In this document: positions 7,356-14,078 of the stretch, one piece after another | How the letters are laid out: the number at the start of each line of letters is the position of its first letter | How positions within the stretch are numbered: position 1 is the first letter of the stretch | NCBI GenBank assembly: GCA_044868295.1 | Contig: JBIOWF010000309.1 | Span: 1 to 20,889 of the forward strand | Length of the DNA stretch: 20,889 nt | Direction: 5' to 3' | Source: JBIOWF01 sp044868295 | GTDB lineage: Bacteria > Actinomycetota > Actinomycetes > Streptosporangiales > Streptosporangiaceae | Notes under the pieces: model-generated | What the model was told of the DNA's origin: nothing | Seen by the model: the letters and a program-made list of their open reading frames with translations, nothing else | The model's database searches: none | Program-made: the position numbers and the translations under genes

Positions 7356-8234
7356 TCACGTGGGCGTCGCGACCGGGGGCGTGGGGGACGTCCTGAGGGC
7401 GCGTCGCCGTAGCATCCGCAGCATCATGATCCTGATCAGGCCGCTGCCCGGCCGGATGAGCCGCCAGTAACGGCCCATCGCCCGGTGCGCGTCCGGGCTT
7501 GTCGTGACCAGTCTCGTCTCGGTGACGAGGAGCGTCCTGCCGCCGCTGAGATCGTGCAGGGCGAATGAGAACGTGCCCTTGGCGTACCCGGGCCGGCTGA
7601 AAGCGGTGAACTCGCCCAGATCCGCGAGCCTGGGCTCGTTGAGCGGGGAACGTGGCCGCCACCAGCGCCCGGCCAGGCCGACGGTGAGCTCGCGCGGAGG
7701 CCGCTCGGTCAGCGGGATGAACGCGCGGAGGAAACCCCAGGAGGCGAGCGTCCGCCACACCCGCTCGGCGGGGGCCGCGATCGTGACGGCGTGGCGCTCG
7801 GCGAACTCGGGGTCCGGGAGGAGCGGGGTCTCGCCCGCCAGCGCGCGGCACAGTTTGTCCAGCAGATCTTCCACCACGGCGTCGTGCTTGGGGCGGACCG
7901 TGAGCGGCCACAGCCACCGCATCGCGCCGACGGTGCGGCCCTTGATCTCGTGCCGGACAAGGGTGTGGCCGCCGGAAGGGGTGATGGTGAAGCCGTGGCC
8001 GCCGGTGAAGTAGCCGGCTGTGTCGAACCAGATCTCCCGGCCGGGCTCGACCGCTCCGACGCGGTAGCTCATGGGGCCGTGCCGCACCGGCGCGCCCGGC
8101 GCGAGCCCTTCTGGCAGCGCGAACCAGCTGGGCATGAGCCCGATCCGGTCCTGGTCGGTCCCGGTTTTGGAGAGCAGGGCCCAGACCTGGTCCGGAGTGG
8201 CGGGGACGACGCGTTCGTGGACGTTGTAGACCAT
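7356..8234 (-). CDS. SRPBCC (START-like) family protein, probably two tandem domains
   Basis: This 292-residue cytosolic protein has a START/Bet v1-like fold, which binds hydrophobic ligands. The N-terminal half opens with the typical first strand VHERVVPATPDQVWALLS. A second, similar opening (HAVTIAAPAERVWRTLAS) occurs near residue 170, which suggests two consecutive SRPBCC domains. The C-terminus is basic and rich in Met/Leu (LIRIMMLRMLRRRA) and could associate with membranes. The ATG at 8234 has GGAGG 7 bases upstream. It is transcribed divergently from the TetR gene, and the two inverted repeats between them make it the likely target of that regulator. The ligand is unknown. Confidence 0.8.
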   Translation of the reverse strand: MVYNVHERVVPATPDQVWALLSKTGTDQDRIGLMPSWFALPEGLAPGAPVRHGPMSYRVGAVEPGREIWFDTAGYFTGGHGFTITPSGGHTLVRHEIKGRTVGAMRWLWPLTVRPKHDAVVEDLLDKLCRALAGETPLLPDPEFAERHAVTIAAPAERVWRTLASWGFLRAFIPLTERPPRELTVGLAGRWWRPRSPLNEPRLADLGEFTAFSRPGYAKGTFSFALHDLSGGRTLLVTETRLVTTSPDAHRAMGRYWRLIRPGSGLIRIMMLRMLRRRALRTSPTPPVATPT

Positions 8235-8244
8235 CGTGAGGCCT

Positions 8245-8262
8245 CCATACGGTTGCGTATGG
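8245..8262. promoter_or_regulatory. Inverted repeat, probable TetR operator 1
   Basis: CCATACG-GTTG-CGTATGG is a perfect 7-bp inverted repeat with a 4-bp centre. It starts next to the ribosome site of the SRPBCC gene, so a bound protein there would block that gene. Confidence 0.7.
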
Positions 8263-8268
8263 CGATGA

Positions 8269-8286
8269 CTATACGCTCACGTATGG
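8269..8286. promoter_or_regulatory. Inverted repeat, probable TetR operator 2
   Basis: CTATACG-CTCA-CGTATGG has the same half-sites, spacing and length as operator 1 with one mismatch between its arms. The centres of the two sites are 24 bp apart, a little over two helical turns. It ends 12 bp before the TetR start codon, as expected for autoregulation. Confidence 0.65.
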
Positions 8287-8298
8287 AAGACTGGCCGG

Positions 8299-8892
8299 GT
8301 GGGTCGGTTGAGTGCTGAGGACTGGGCGAGGGCCGCGCTGGACGCGCTGGCCGAGGGTGGTCTCGCGGCCGTCGCGGTCGAGCCGGTGGCGGTGCGGCTG
8401 GGTGTCACCAAAGGCAGCTTCTACTGGCATTTCGCCAACAGGAAGGCACTGATCGACGCCGCGCTCGCGCGGTGGGAGGCGTTCACCGAGGAGATCATCG
8501 ACAAGCTGGCGGAGATCCGCGATCCCGCCGAGCGGATGCGCTCTCTCCTGCAGGACGCCCTCAGTGATCATCGTGACTCGGCGGTCGCCTTCCGCCTGAT
8601 CAGCGCGGCCGACGATCCGGCGATCGCCGAGGTGGCCCGGCGGGTGACCGAGCGTCGCCTGGAGGTCATGCGGGCCGCGCTGGAAGAGCTCGGACAGCCC
8701 TCCGGCGAGGCCCGCCGCCGCGCCGCCGCGGCGTACGGCAACTATCTGGGCCTGGCCGCGCTTCGCCGGATCGGATCACTCGACGAGCCTCTTTCCGACT
8801 ACCTCGACCTCGCCATAACCGAAATGGGCGTAGGTCACGGACTCGCTAATGAAGGCGGAGTGTCTCAGGGGATGGGTTTGACCTCGGGGTAG
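8299..8892 (+). CDS. TetR/AcrR family transcriptional regulator
   Basis: This 197-residue regulator has an N-terminal helix-turn-helix domain: ALDALAEGGLAAVAVEPVA followed by the recognition helix region LGVTKGSFYWHFANRKALI. The rest is the all-helical ligand and dimer domain. The GTG start has no clear ribosome site. Its natural targets are probably the two CCATACG/CGTATGG repeats upstream, which would control both itself and the divergent SRPBCC gene. About the last 20 residues (after DLAITEMG) are low-complexity Gly/Ser. They are encoded where the mosaic of foreign fragments begins, so the original C-terminus may have been replaced or extended by the rearrangement. Confidence 0.9.
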   Translation: MGRLSAEDWARAALDALAEGGLAAVAVEPVAVRLGVTKGSFYWHFANRKALIDAALARWEAFTEEIIDKLAEIRDPAERMRSLLQDALSDHRDSAVAFRLISAADDPAIAEVARRVTERRLEVMRAALEELGQPSGEARRRAAAAYGNYLGLAALRRIGSLDEPLSDYLDLAITEMGVGHGLANEGGVSQGMGLTSG

Positions 8893-8949
8893 CGCTTGGC
8901 GAGGCCGTCGAAGTGGCGAGCGGGCCGGACTTTCAGGTGTGCGTCGAAG
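8865..8949 (-). other. Unrecognised short coding-like fragment
   Basis: On the minus strand a frame ending at a TGA (8865-8867) reads TFDAHLKVRPARHF followed by DGLAKRYPEVKPIP. The composition is protein-like, but I cannot assign it to a family. It abuts the end of the hydrolase remnant and overlaps the 3' end of the TetR gene on the other strand, so it is most likely the tail of another gene joined here by rearrangement. Confidence 0.25.
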
Positions 8950-9395
8950 GTAGCCCCGGCTGGCCAGCTCTTCGACCAGAGCGGTGTTGATGGTGCGCGG
9001 CGCGCGGCATGCCGGGCTGTACAAGACGACGGGGAGGCGGCCCCCGCTCCTGTCCACGGGGGCGCCCATCCGAGCGTGCGTCGCCGTACTGGCCCAATCC
9101 ACCTCACCGGGCTTGATGCCGAAGATCTCCGAGGCCGTGGTCTGGTCGAAGTCGGCCGCTGCCCGCGGCGACATCTGTGGTGCCGATGGCAGGCGCTGAG
9201 ACCTCAGGGTGGGATACCAGATGCTCACCATGAGTTCCGCTGTGTGGTCACCCACGGGTCCGGTCGCGACCGGTCCACCAGGCGCAGCGAGACCGTGCCG
9301 ATCGGGCGCCGCCCGGTGGGCTCCGGAAGAACAACCGAGATCGCCACAGTATCCGCGGCTGTGTGTCCGGCTGTGCGCGCGGCCGCCGGTGGGAT
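8950..9395 (-). pseudogene. Remnant of a secreted alpha/beta hydrolase (PAF acetylhydrolase-like)
   Basis: Minus-strand translation gives RRPIGTVSLRLVDRSRPDPW in one frame and then, after a one-base shift near 9234-9240, RELMVSIWYPT-type sequence, then GGRLPVVLYSPA and INTALVEELASRGY. This order is that of the N-terminal third of exported platelet-activating-factor-acetylhydrolase-like esterases. The start is replaced by the IS630 fragment near 9400. The end stops at ASRGY (8950), before any nucleophile motif. The gene is therefore truncated at both ends and frameshifted, and cannot be functional. Confidence 0.65.
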
Positions 9396-9600
9396 GGGTG
9401 CTCAGTGCCTCGAGGTCGGCCGGGGTGAACTTCCATCTGAAGGGCCGGGCGGTGGCGTTGTAGCGCTGCTCGAAGGCGATGAGCCGGTCTTCGACCTGGT
9501 CAAGTCCGGTGAAGTCGTTGGGTGTGAGGGCCTTGCGCTGCAGGATGGAGAAGAAGATCTCCACCTGGTTCAACCACGAGGCATGCACGGGGGTGTCGGC
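9396..9600 (-). mobile_element. IS630-family transposase, C-terminal fragment
   Basis: The minus strand reads DTPVHASWLNQVEIFFSILQ and then NDF...IAFEQRYNATARPFRWKFT, ending near 9402. This is the characteristic IS630 C-terminus, including the last acidic residue of the DDE triad (the Glu in NQVEIFF). The N-terminal two thirds are absent: upstream of about 9600 the sequence switches to an unrelated plus-strand coding fragment. No inverted terminal repeats could be identified. It is an inactive remnant that marks the site of rearrangement. Confidence 0.8.
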
Positions 9601-9601
9601 G

Positions 9602-10003
9602 CCGGTGCAGATCAGGGACGAAAACCAGCTCTTCTTCGCGGGCCGGGACAGTCCCGACCTGGTCGGGCGGCTGCTGGAAGAACGTAAGAAGATCTTCGGG
9701 CAGTTCGAGAGCGTAATCGACGCAGTCCTGCCCGGCGATGATTTGCCGGAGGTGGAGAAGGCCGCCGCGCTGGGCGCCCCGGAGTTGCTGTTCCGTTACG
9801 GCAAGCACTTCGCGAAGTCCACGAAGCGCTGGATCGACCAGGAGGAAGAGCGGGTGATGTCCGCCCTCCGCGATGACCAGGGCGGTTCGGACAACACCGA
9901 CGACACCCGCGAACCAAGCGGTCCCGACATCGTGGACGGCCCCGATCAGACCGCTGCGCACCGTGACCCGGACGAGACGGGAAAGCCTGGCCAGACATCC
10001 TGA
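9602..10003 (+). pseudogene. Orphan C-terminal protein fragment, family unknown
   Basis: From about 9602 the plus strand reads VQIRDENQLFFAGRDSPDLV, then a helical GRLLEERKKIFGQFESVID and an LGAPELLFRYGKHFAKSTKR segment, then an acidic, Gly/Asp/Pro-rich tail ending at 10003. The charged helical part has the codon bias of a real actinobacterial protein. The frame continues upstream only through antisense IS630 sequence, so the native 5' end is missing. I do not recognise the family. It may be the C-terminus of a regulator truncated by the transposon. Confidence 0.4.
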
Positions 10004-10146
10004 AGGGCTGGTCTCGTCAGCAGTCACGCTCGACGCTGAGCGGGTGTCGCTAACTTCGATAGGGCGCCATCTGGGAAGGTGCCGTCGAGTCGAAGCGGAC
10101 ATCGAGGAGGACTGAACCGCACCCTGTAGATCTTGAGTCTCTATAT

Positions 10147-10347
10147 GTGATCCTGGTCTACCTCACGTGTGGCTGGGCAATGCACTGGCGTCTGTTCTGG
10201 CAGGAATACCTGCTCGGCGAGCTGATCGTTGATGATTGGATGGCCGCCATGGAGGAGATCCTTGCGATGGCGGAGTGGAACGCCGTCGACTCTGTGTCGA
10301 CTGATGACGTTCTCGAGGCATTGGACATTGGGCGGGCTGAGCATTGA
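10147..10347 (+). CDS. Small protein, possible VapB-like antitoxin
   Basis: This 66-residue frame starts at a GTG (10147); an internal ATG at 10180 would give 55 residues. The C-terminal half is acidic and helical, with STDDVLEALDIGRAEH, the type of tail seen in some VapB antitoxins. Its TGA overlaps the TTG that opens the following PIN-domain remnant, a stop/start overlap typical of toxin-antitoxin operons. The N-terminal DNA-binding part expected of VapB is not evident. No ribosome site is seen. The function is inferred only from position. The 143 bp before it hold no recognisable gene. Confidence 0.35.
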   Translation: MILVYLTCGWAMHWRLFWQEYLLGELIVDDWMAAMEEILAMAEWNAVDSVSTDDVLEALDIGRAEH

Positions 10348-10476
10348 TCAGCATCGATGCGAGTGCTTTGGCCAAGCTCTTGACCGGATCGGTTCTGGGA
10401 TGCAGTGCGCAAGGGGCTGGTCGGTGAGGCTCTGATTGCGCCCGCACACGTCGACGTCGAAGTGCTGTCCAGCTTC
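10344..10476 (+). pseudogene. vapC (PIN-domain toxin) N-terminal remnant, frameshifted
   Basis: The first frame, from TTG 10344, reads ISIDASALAKLLT, the classic first strand and helix of VapC PIN ribonucleases with the first catalytic Asp. It then loses the frame. From 10387, in a shifted frame, it continues DRFWDAVRKGLVGEALIAPA and HVDVEVLSSF, matching the next family segment, including the acidic Glu. Homology stops at 10476, and the C-terminal half with the remaining acidic residues is absent. It is a decayed toxin gene partnered with the small frame before it. Confidence 0.65.
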
Positions 10477-10514
10477 GAGGCCTGCCGCAGCGATACACGT
10501 TCGATCTGTAAATG

Positions 10515-10547
10515 GAGGAGTATACTTCGTCGAAGTGTAGTTCTCCT
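10515..10547. promoter_or_regulatory. 33-bp palindrome over a TATACT box, upstream of the ATPase gene
   Basis: The palindrome is centred on 10531, with arms GGAGGAGTATACTTCG and CGAAGTGTAGTTCTCC. Of 16 pairs, 13 are Watson-Crick, 2 are G-T and 1 is mismatched. TATACT at 10522-10527 is a near-consensus -10, which would start transcription inside the right arm, about 28 bases before the ATPase GTG. No good -35 is seen. TTTT follows the right arm, so a terminator for the toxin remnant is the alternative reading. Confidence 0.6.
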
Positions 10548-10561
10548 TTTCGGGGGTTCGG

Positions 10562-11998
10562 GTGATCGCTAAGCCGGAGCGTATCTTCGACCGGGAGTTT
10601 GAGTGGCGTCACCTCGAGGCCTTCGCGGCGAGGTCAAGTGATCGTGCGCAGTTGGGCGTCGTCAGCGGACGCCGCCGTCAGGGGAAGACGTTCCTGCTTG
10701 AAGCCCTCGCACGGGAGACTGGCGGTTTCTACTTCGGCGCGACGGAGGCGACCGAAGCGGAGTCGCTCAACCTCTTCTCTACCGCGCTTGCCGCCTACAC
10801 CGGCTCACCCGTGAGGACCCGTTTCGCCAACTGGGACGAAGCGGTTATCCAGTTGTTCGCGGTCGGAGCCCAGACGGGCAGGCCGATGGTCATAGACGAG
10901 TTTCCATATCTGACCAAGGCGTCCCCGGCGTTGCCGTCGATCGTGCAGCGAGAGATCGACCGCGCCTTTTCTCAAGGCGCGCGTACGTCTCTCCTCTTGT
11001 GCGGGTCCGCGATGTCGGTGATGGGCCGCCTGCTGGCGGGGGGTGCCCCGCTTCGCGGGCGGGCGAGCCTCGAACTCGTGGTGCGCCCGTTCGACTACCC
11101 GCTCGCGGCCGACTACTGGAAGCTGAGCGAACCCGCACTCGCCGTGATGGTCAACGCCGTGGTAGGAGGCACTCCTGCCTATCTTCGGTTCGTCAACGGC
11201 GATGTCCCCACCGGTCTCGATGATTTCGAGGACTGGCTGCTTCGGACGGTCCTCGATCCCGGAACACCTCTCTTCCGCGAGGCCAGATACCTGCTGGAAG
11301 AAGAGGCGGACGTGCGGGACACCGCCCTCTACCATTCCGTTCTCGCGGCGGTGGCAGGGGGAAACGGAACCCGCGGCGGGATCGCCAACTACATCGGGAG
11401 GAAGGCCGCCGACATCGGCCACCACCTGAACGTGCTGGAAGACAGCGGCCTGCTCCGAAGGGAACCGGACGCGTTCCGTTCTGGCCGGTCGGTGTATCGC
11501 GTAGCGGAGCCGTTGATCACCTTTTACCAGGTGATCATGCGCCCGCAGTGGGCACTCTTGGAGAGCGGCCGAGCGCAAATGGTGTGGGCCGATGCCAAGG
11601 CCAGGTTCTTCTCCCAGGTGGTCGGGCCGCATTTTGAGGAGATCTGCCGCCAGTACGCTTTGACGCGGCCCGTCTTCGGTGGATTGCCTGGTGAGGTGGG
11701 TGCGGGAGCGGTGGCCGACCCGCCCCGGCGAACCCAGATCCAGGTCGACGTGGCGGTCTTCGCGCCGACGGTGCCCGGTGAGCCGCGCCGGGTATTGTCG
11801 CTCGGCGAGGTCAAGTGGGGAGATGTCATGGGACACCGTCACGTCAGCCGTCTTCGCCGGGCCAAGGAACTCCTGACACACAAGGGCTACGACACGCGCG
11901 ACACGGTGCTCGCCTGCTTCAGCGGCGCCGGATTCGAATCGTCGCTGAGTTCCGAACCCGATGTGCGCACCTTCGGCCTCGAAGAGCTGTACGCCTGA
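10562..11998 (+). CDS. AAA ATPase with DUF234/PD-(D/E)XK-like C-terminus
   Basis: This 478-residue protein has the architecture of the so-called archaeal-type ATPases (COG1672-like). Walker A is GRRRQGKT (residues 36-43), Walker B is RPMVIDEF with Asp112-Glu113, and a sensor-like strand reads SLLLCGSAMSVM. A winged-helix segment follows near residue 270 (GGIANYIGRKAADIGHHLNV). The C-terminal DUF234-like region has Asp396 in QVDVAVF and Glu416-x-Lys418 in LGEVKWG. That is a D-x19-E-x-K pattern of PD-(D/E)XK nucleases, so DNA or RNA cleavage is possible. The GTG start has a GGGGG tract 4 bases upstream. The role of this family is unsettled; defence or mobile-element functions are guesses. It lies among toxin and transposase remnants behind a palindrome that overlaps its likely promoter. 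Confidence 0.85.
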   Translation: MIAKPERIFDREFEWRHLEAFAARSSDRAQLGVVSGRRRQGKTFLLEALARETGGFYFGATEATEAESLNLFSTALAAYTGSPVRTRFANWDEAVIQLFAVGAQTGRPMVIDEFPYLTKASPALPSIVQREIDRAFSQGARTSLLLCGSAMSVMGRLLAGGAPLRGRASLELVVRPFDYPLAADYWKLSEPALAVMVNAVVGGTPAYLRFVNGDVPTGLDDFEDWLLRTVLDPGTPLFREARYLLEEEADVRDTALYHSVLAAVAGGNGTRGGIANYIGRKAADIGHHLNVLEDSGLLRREPDAFRSGRSVYRVAEPLITFYQVIMRPQWALLESGRAQMVWADAKARFFSQVVGPHFEEICRQYALTRPVFGGLPGEVGAGAVADPPRRTQIQVDVAVFAPTVPGEPRRVLSLGEVKWGDVMGHRHVSRLRRAKELLTHKGYDTRDTVLACFSGAGFESSLSSEPDVRTFGLEELYA

Positions 11999-12045
11999 GT
12001 GTCGGTGGATGCGTGGATGCGGCGGTGTCTGTTTCCGGTTGCTCG

Positions 12046-12456
12046 CTATGCAGGCCCGATCAGCTCGACCACGTCGGGGGCGATCTTCCGGAACTTCTTG
12101 TCGGCAGTGAGCAGGGCGCCGGCTCCGACCCCGCGGGCAGTCGAGATGATCAAGGCATCCGGGACGCGAATGGTGATGTCATTTGCCCGCAGTTGGGCAG
12201 CCGCCTCGGAAGCGGTCTCGTTCACCGCGTAAATCTCATCGATGACGGCGGCTCGGAACTCGGCGAGAGCCGTTTGCGCCTGCGCTCCCTTTCTGATCGC
12301 GCCGACCCGCAACTCGCTCCAGGTGATCACGGAGATGGTGAACGTTCCGGCCCGGTTCTCCCATCGGCGCACGGCGCTCAGTGCGCACGTGTGTAAGGCA
12401 TCGTCGGGGTTGAGGAGGCTGCTGACGATGTTCGTGTCGAGCATTACCGTCGGCAT
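12046..12456 (-). CDS. VapC-type PIN-domain ribonuclease toxin
   Basis: This 136-residue protein starts at ATG 12456 (MPTVMLDTNIVSSLL), the standard opening of the family; the frame stays open upstream but without family sequence. The four acidic PIN positions are present: Asp7 in LDTN, Glu in TWSELR, Asp in VPDALI and Asp in LTADKKF. It should be a Mg-dependent RNase that inhibits growth when free of antitoxin. No complete antitoxin gene is seen upstream. Only a 48-codon frame ends 4 bases before the ATG. It converges with the ATPase gene, 47 bp away. Confidence 0.88.
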   Translation of the reverse strand: MPTVMLDTNIVSSLLNPDDALHTCALSAVRRWENRAGTFTISVITWSELRVGAIRKGAQAQTALAEFRAAVIDEIYAVNETASEAAAQLRANDITIRVPDALIISTARGVGAGALLTADKKFRKIAPDVVELIGPA

Positions 12457-12460
12457 GCCA

Positions 12461-12607
12461 CTATCCCCAGCTCTCCCTGCTCGCCTCGATGTCCACGGCC
12501 TCGGTGAAGCCCGGCACGGTGCCGGCCACGCCGGTTCCACTAAGTGATACCCGGGGTAGTGAATGCGGTCGCGTCAGAGATCTGGAAGCCGCCGCCAAGT
12601 AAGCCAT
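12461..12607 (-). CDS. Possible short or decayed antitoxin
   Basis: A 48-codon frame starts at ATG 12607 and ends with a TAG 4 bases before the toxin ATG. Its end, VPGFTEAVDIEASRESWG, is acidic and ends in Trp-Gly. The position and spacing fit an antitoxin translated just ahead of its toxin. There is no ribosome site, and the first 30 residues look unstructured, so the native 5' part may be lost. I do not recognise a family. Confidence 0.3.
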   Translation of the reverse strand: MAYLAAASRSLTRPHSLPRVSLSGTGVAGTVPGFTEAVDIEASRESWG

Positions 12608-12654
12608 CAGGTAAGTCGCCGAGTAGGCCGACGTGCGCCGGTGCGCGGGCTTGA

Positions 12655-12692
12655 GGGCCGGCGGGCGCGCCCCTCCTCGCGCCCGCCGGTCC
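12655..12692 (-). terminator. Strong GC hairpin terminator of the sulfatase operon
   Basis: CCGGCGGGCGCG (12658-12669) and CGCGCCCGCCGG (12678-12689) are perfect inverted arms with an 8-base loop; the stem extends by three more pairs, one a G-T. On the minus strand it begins 2 bases after the stop codon of the metallo-beta-lactamase gene. It has no T-tract, as is common for actinobacterial terminators. Confidence 0.7.
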
Positions 12693-12694
12693 GT

Positions 12695-14050
12695 TCAGTC
12701 CCGCGCGCAGGCGGGAATCCACCACATGCGGCCGTCGGCCACCTCGTGGTAGACGTCAAGGAGGTCACTGCCGGTGACCTTGCTGCGGGACTCGGCGGCG
12801 GCCCAGGCGTAGATGCCGCGGGCGATCGCGCCGGGTTCCTGCTGGACGCGCAGGGCGTAGACGCGGGCCCTGATCTCGTGGACCTTGTGGTCGTCGGGCT
12901 CGGCCTGCGCCGCCAGCTCGGCCAGCTGGCAGGCGAGCCGCAGGTCGCCCTCGGCGGCGGCGACGACGGCGCGCCCGGCGATCGAGGCCGCGCCCGCGGA
13001 GAGGTCCGCGAGGGCCCGGGCGAGCACGGCGTCGGGAGTGGGCTTGAGGTGCGCCGGGTTCCCGTCGTGCCAGCCGCCGTGGAGCCGCCAGATGTTGCGG
13101 ACGATGAACTCGGGCTCGTCGTAGTACGGCTGCAGGTACGGGCGGTTCGCGAGCCCCGCCGGGGGCTTGACGGTGTGCAGGATCTCGTCCAGCCGGGCGC
13201 CCGTGTTCATCAGGTCGAGGGTCTGCTCGACCAGGCTGTCGAGGTAGTCGGCGGTGTCGACCAGCGCCCGCCGTACCCGGATCGAGCCAACGATCGGCAG
13301 CCCGTGGCCGGGGAGCAGCACGTCCGCGTCGATCGAGGCCATCTTGCGCAGCGCGACCGCCCACTCGTCCGGGTAACGCTGCACGTTCTGCGGGTTCCCC
13401 GCGGTGGGGGCCACCCACACGAACAGGTCGCCGGTGAGCAGCACTCCGCGCTCCGGCAGGAAGGCCCACGTCGCGTCGTCGGTCTCCCCGCGGGCATGGC
13501 GCAGCTGGAAGGTGACGTCCCCGAGCGACAGGGTCAGGCGATCCTGGTAGGTCATGTCGGGTCGCCGGCAGGTGGCAGGCGAGACGATCTGGGCGAAGCC
13601 GAGCTGACGCTGGTTGATCACCGTGTTGTAGCCGGCCGTCCGGGCGTACCTGGAGATCCTGCGGGAGATCTCCTCATGCGCGACGACGATCGGCCGGGGG
13701 CCGCTCTCCGCGTCGAACGACTCCATTCCGCCCGCGTGGTCGAGATGGCCGTGTGAGAAGACCGCGTACCTGACGGGCTTGGCCGACCAGCTCCTGATCG
13801 CCTTGTACATGGCCGGGGCGTCGACCGCGTCGCCCGTGTCGCCCGTGTCGAACAGGGCCAGGCCGTCCTCACCCCTGATCGCGTAGACGTTGCCGAACCC
13901 CGGCCACATGGCGACTCCCGGAGCGACCTCCTGGGCTCCAGCGGCGCGCAGTTGGGCGAGGGGCACCTCGTGAGCGGGCACCGAACCACGCCACACCTTG
14001 TCGGCGCACTCCAGGATCGGTGTGGTCATGTCCAAGAGACTGCCGGTCAC
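12695..14050 (-). CDS. Alkyl-sulfatase-like metallo-beta-lactamase-fold hydrolase
   Basis: This 451-residue protein resembles the SdsA1/BDS1 group, which hydrolyse alkyl sulfates with two zinc ions. The metal site is clear: His100-x-His102-x-Asp104-His105 in SHGHLDHAGG, further ligands in RHARGETDDATW and TGDLFVW, and the late VLLPGHGLPI histidine. After the catalytic domain come a helical dimerisation-type region (EFIVRNIWRLHGGWHDGNPA) and an Ala-rich helical part. The sterol-carrier-like third domain of full-length members (about 650 residues) is absent, so the substrate may differ. GTG 14050 is used because homologues begin with a similar LLDM segment; ATG 14029 is the alternative, and neither has a ribosome site. 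No signal peptide is seen. It follows the LAL regulator by 28 bp and ends at a strong hairpin. Confidence 0.85.
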   Translation of the reverse strand: MTGSLLDMTTPILECADKVWRGSVPAHEVPLAQLRAAGAQEVAPGVAMWPGFGNVYAIRGEDGLALFDTGDTGDAVDAPAMYKAIRSWSAKPVRYAVFSHGHLDHAGGMESFDAESGPRPIVVAHEEISRRISRYARTAGYNTVINQRQLGFAQIVSPATCRRPDMTYQDRLTLSLGDVTFQLRHARGETDDATWAFLPERGVLLTGDLFVWVAPTAGNPQNVQRYPDEWAVALRKMASIDADVLLPGHGLPIVGSIRVRRALVDTADYLDSLVEQTLDLMNTGARLDEILHTVKPPAGLANRPYLQPYYDEPEFIVRNIWRLHGGWHDGNPAHLKPTPDAVLARALADLSAGAASIAGRAVVAAAEGDLRLACQLAELAAQAEPDDHKVHEIRARVYALRVQQEPGAIARGIYAWAAAESRSKVTGSDLLDVYHEVADGRMWWIPACARD

Positions 14051-14078
14051 CGCACGTCAGGACACAGTAGGGAGATCC

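Noticed and set aside
8776..9588. Single minus-strand frame of 270 codons as one gene
   Set aside because: Its parts belong to different families (IS630 C-terminus, then hydrolase) and an internal stretch is out of the hydrolase frame, so it is a chance fusion of fragments.
10163..10612. Minus-strand frame of 149 codons across the toxin remnant and the palindrome
   Set aside because: It crosses the palindrome and the start of the ATPase gene and has basic, low-information composition; the plus-strand VapC remnant is better supported.
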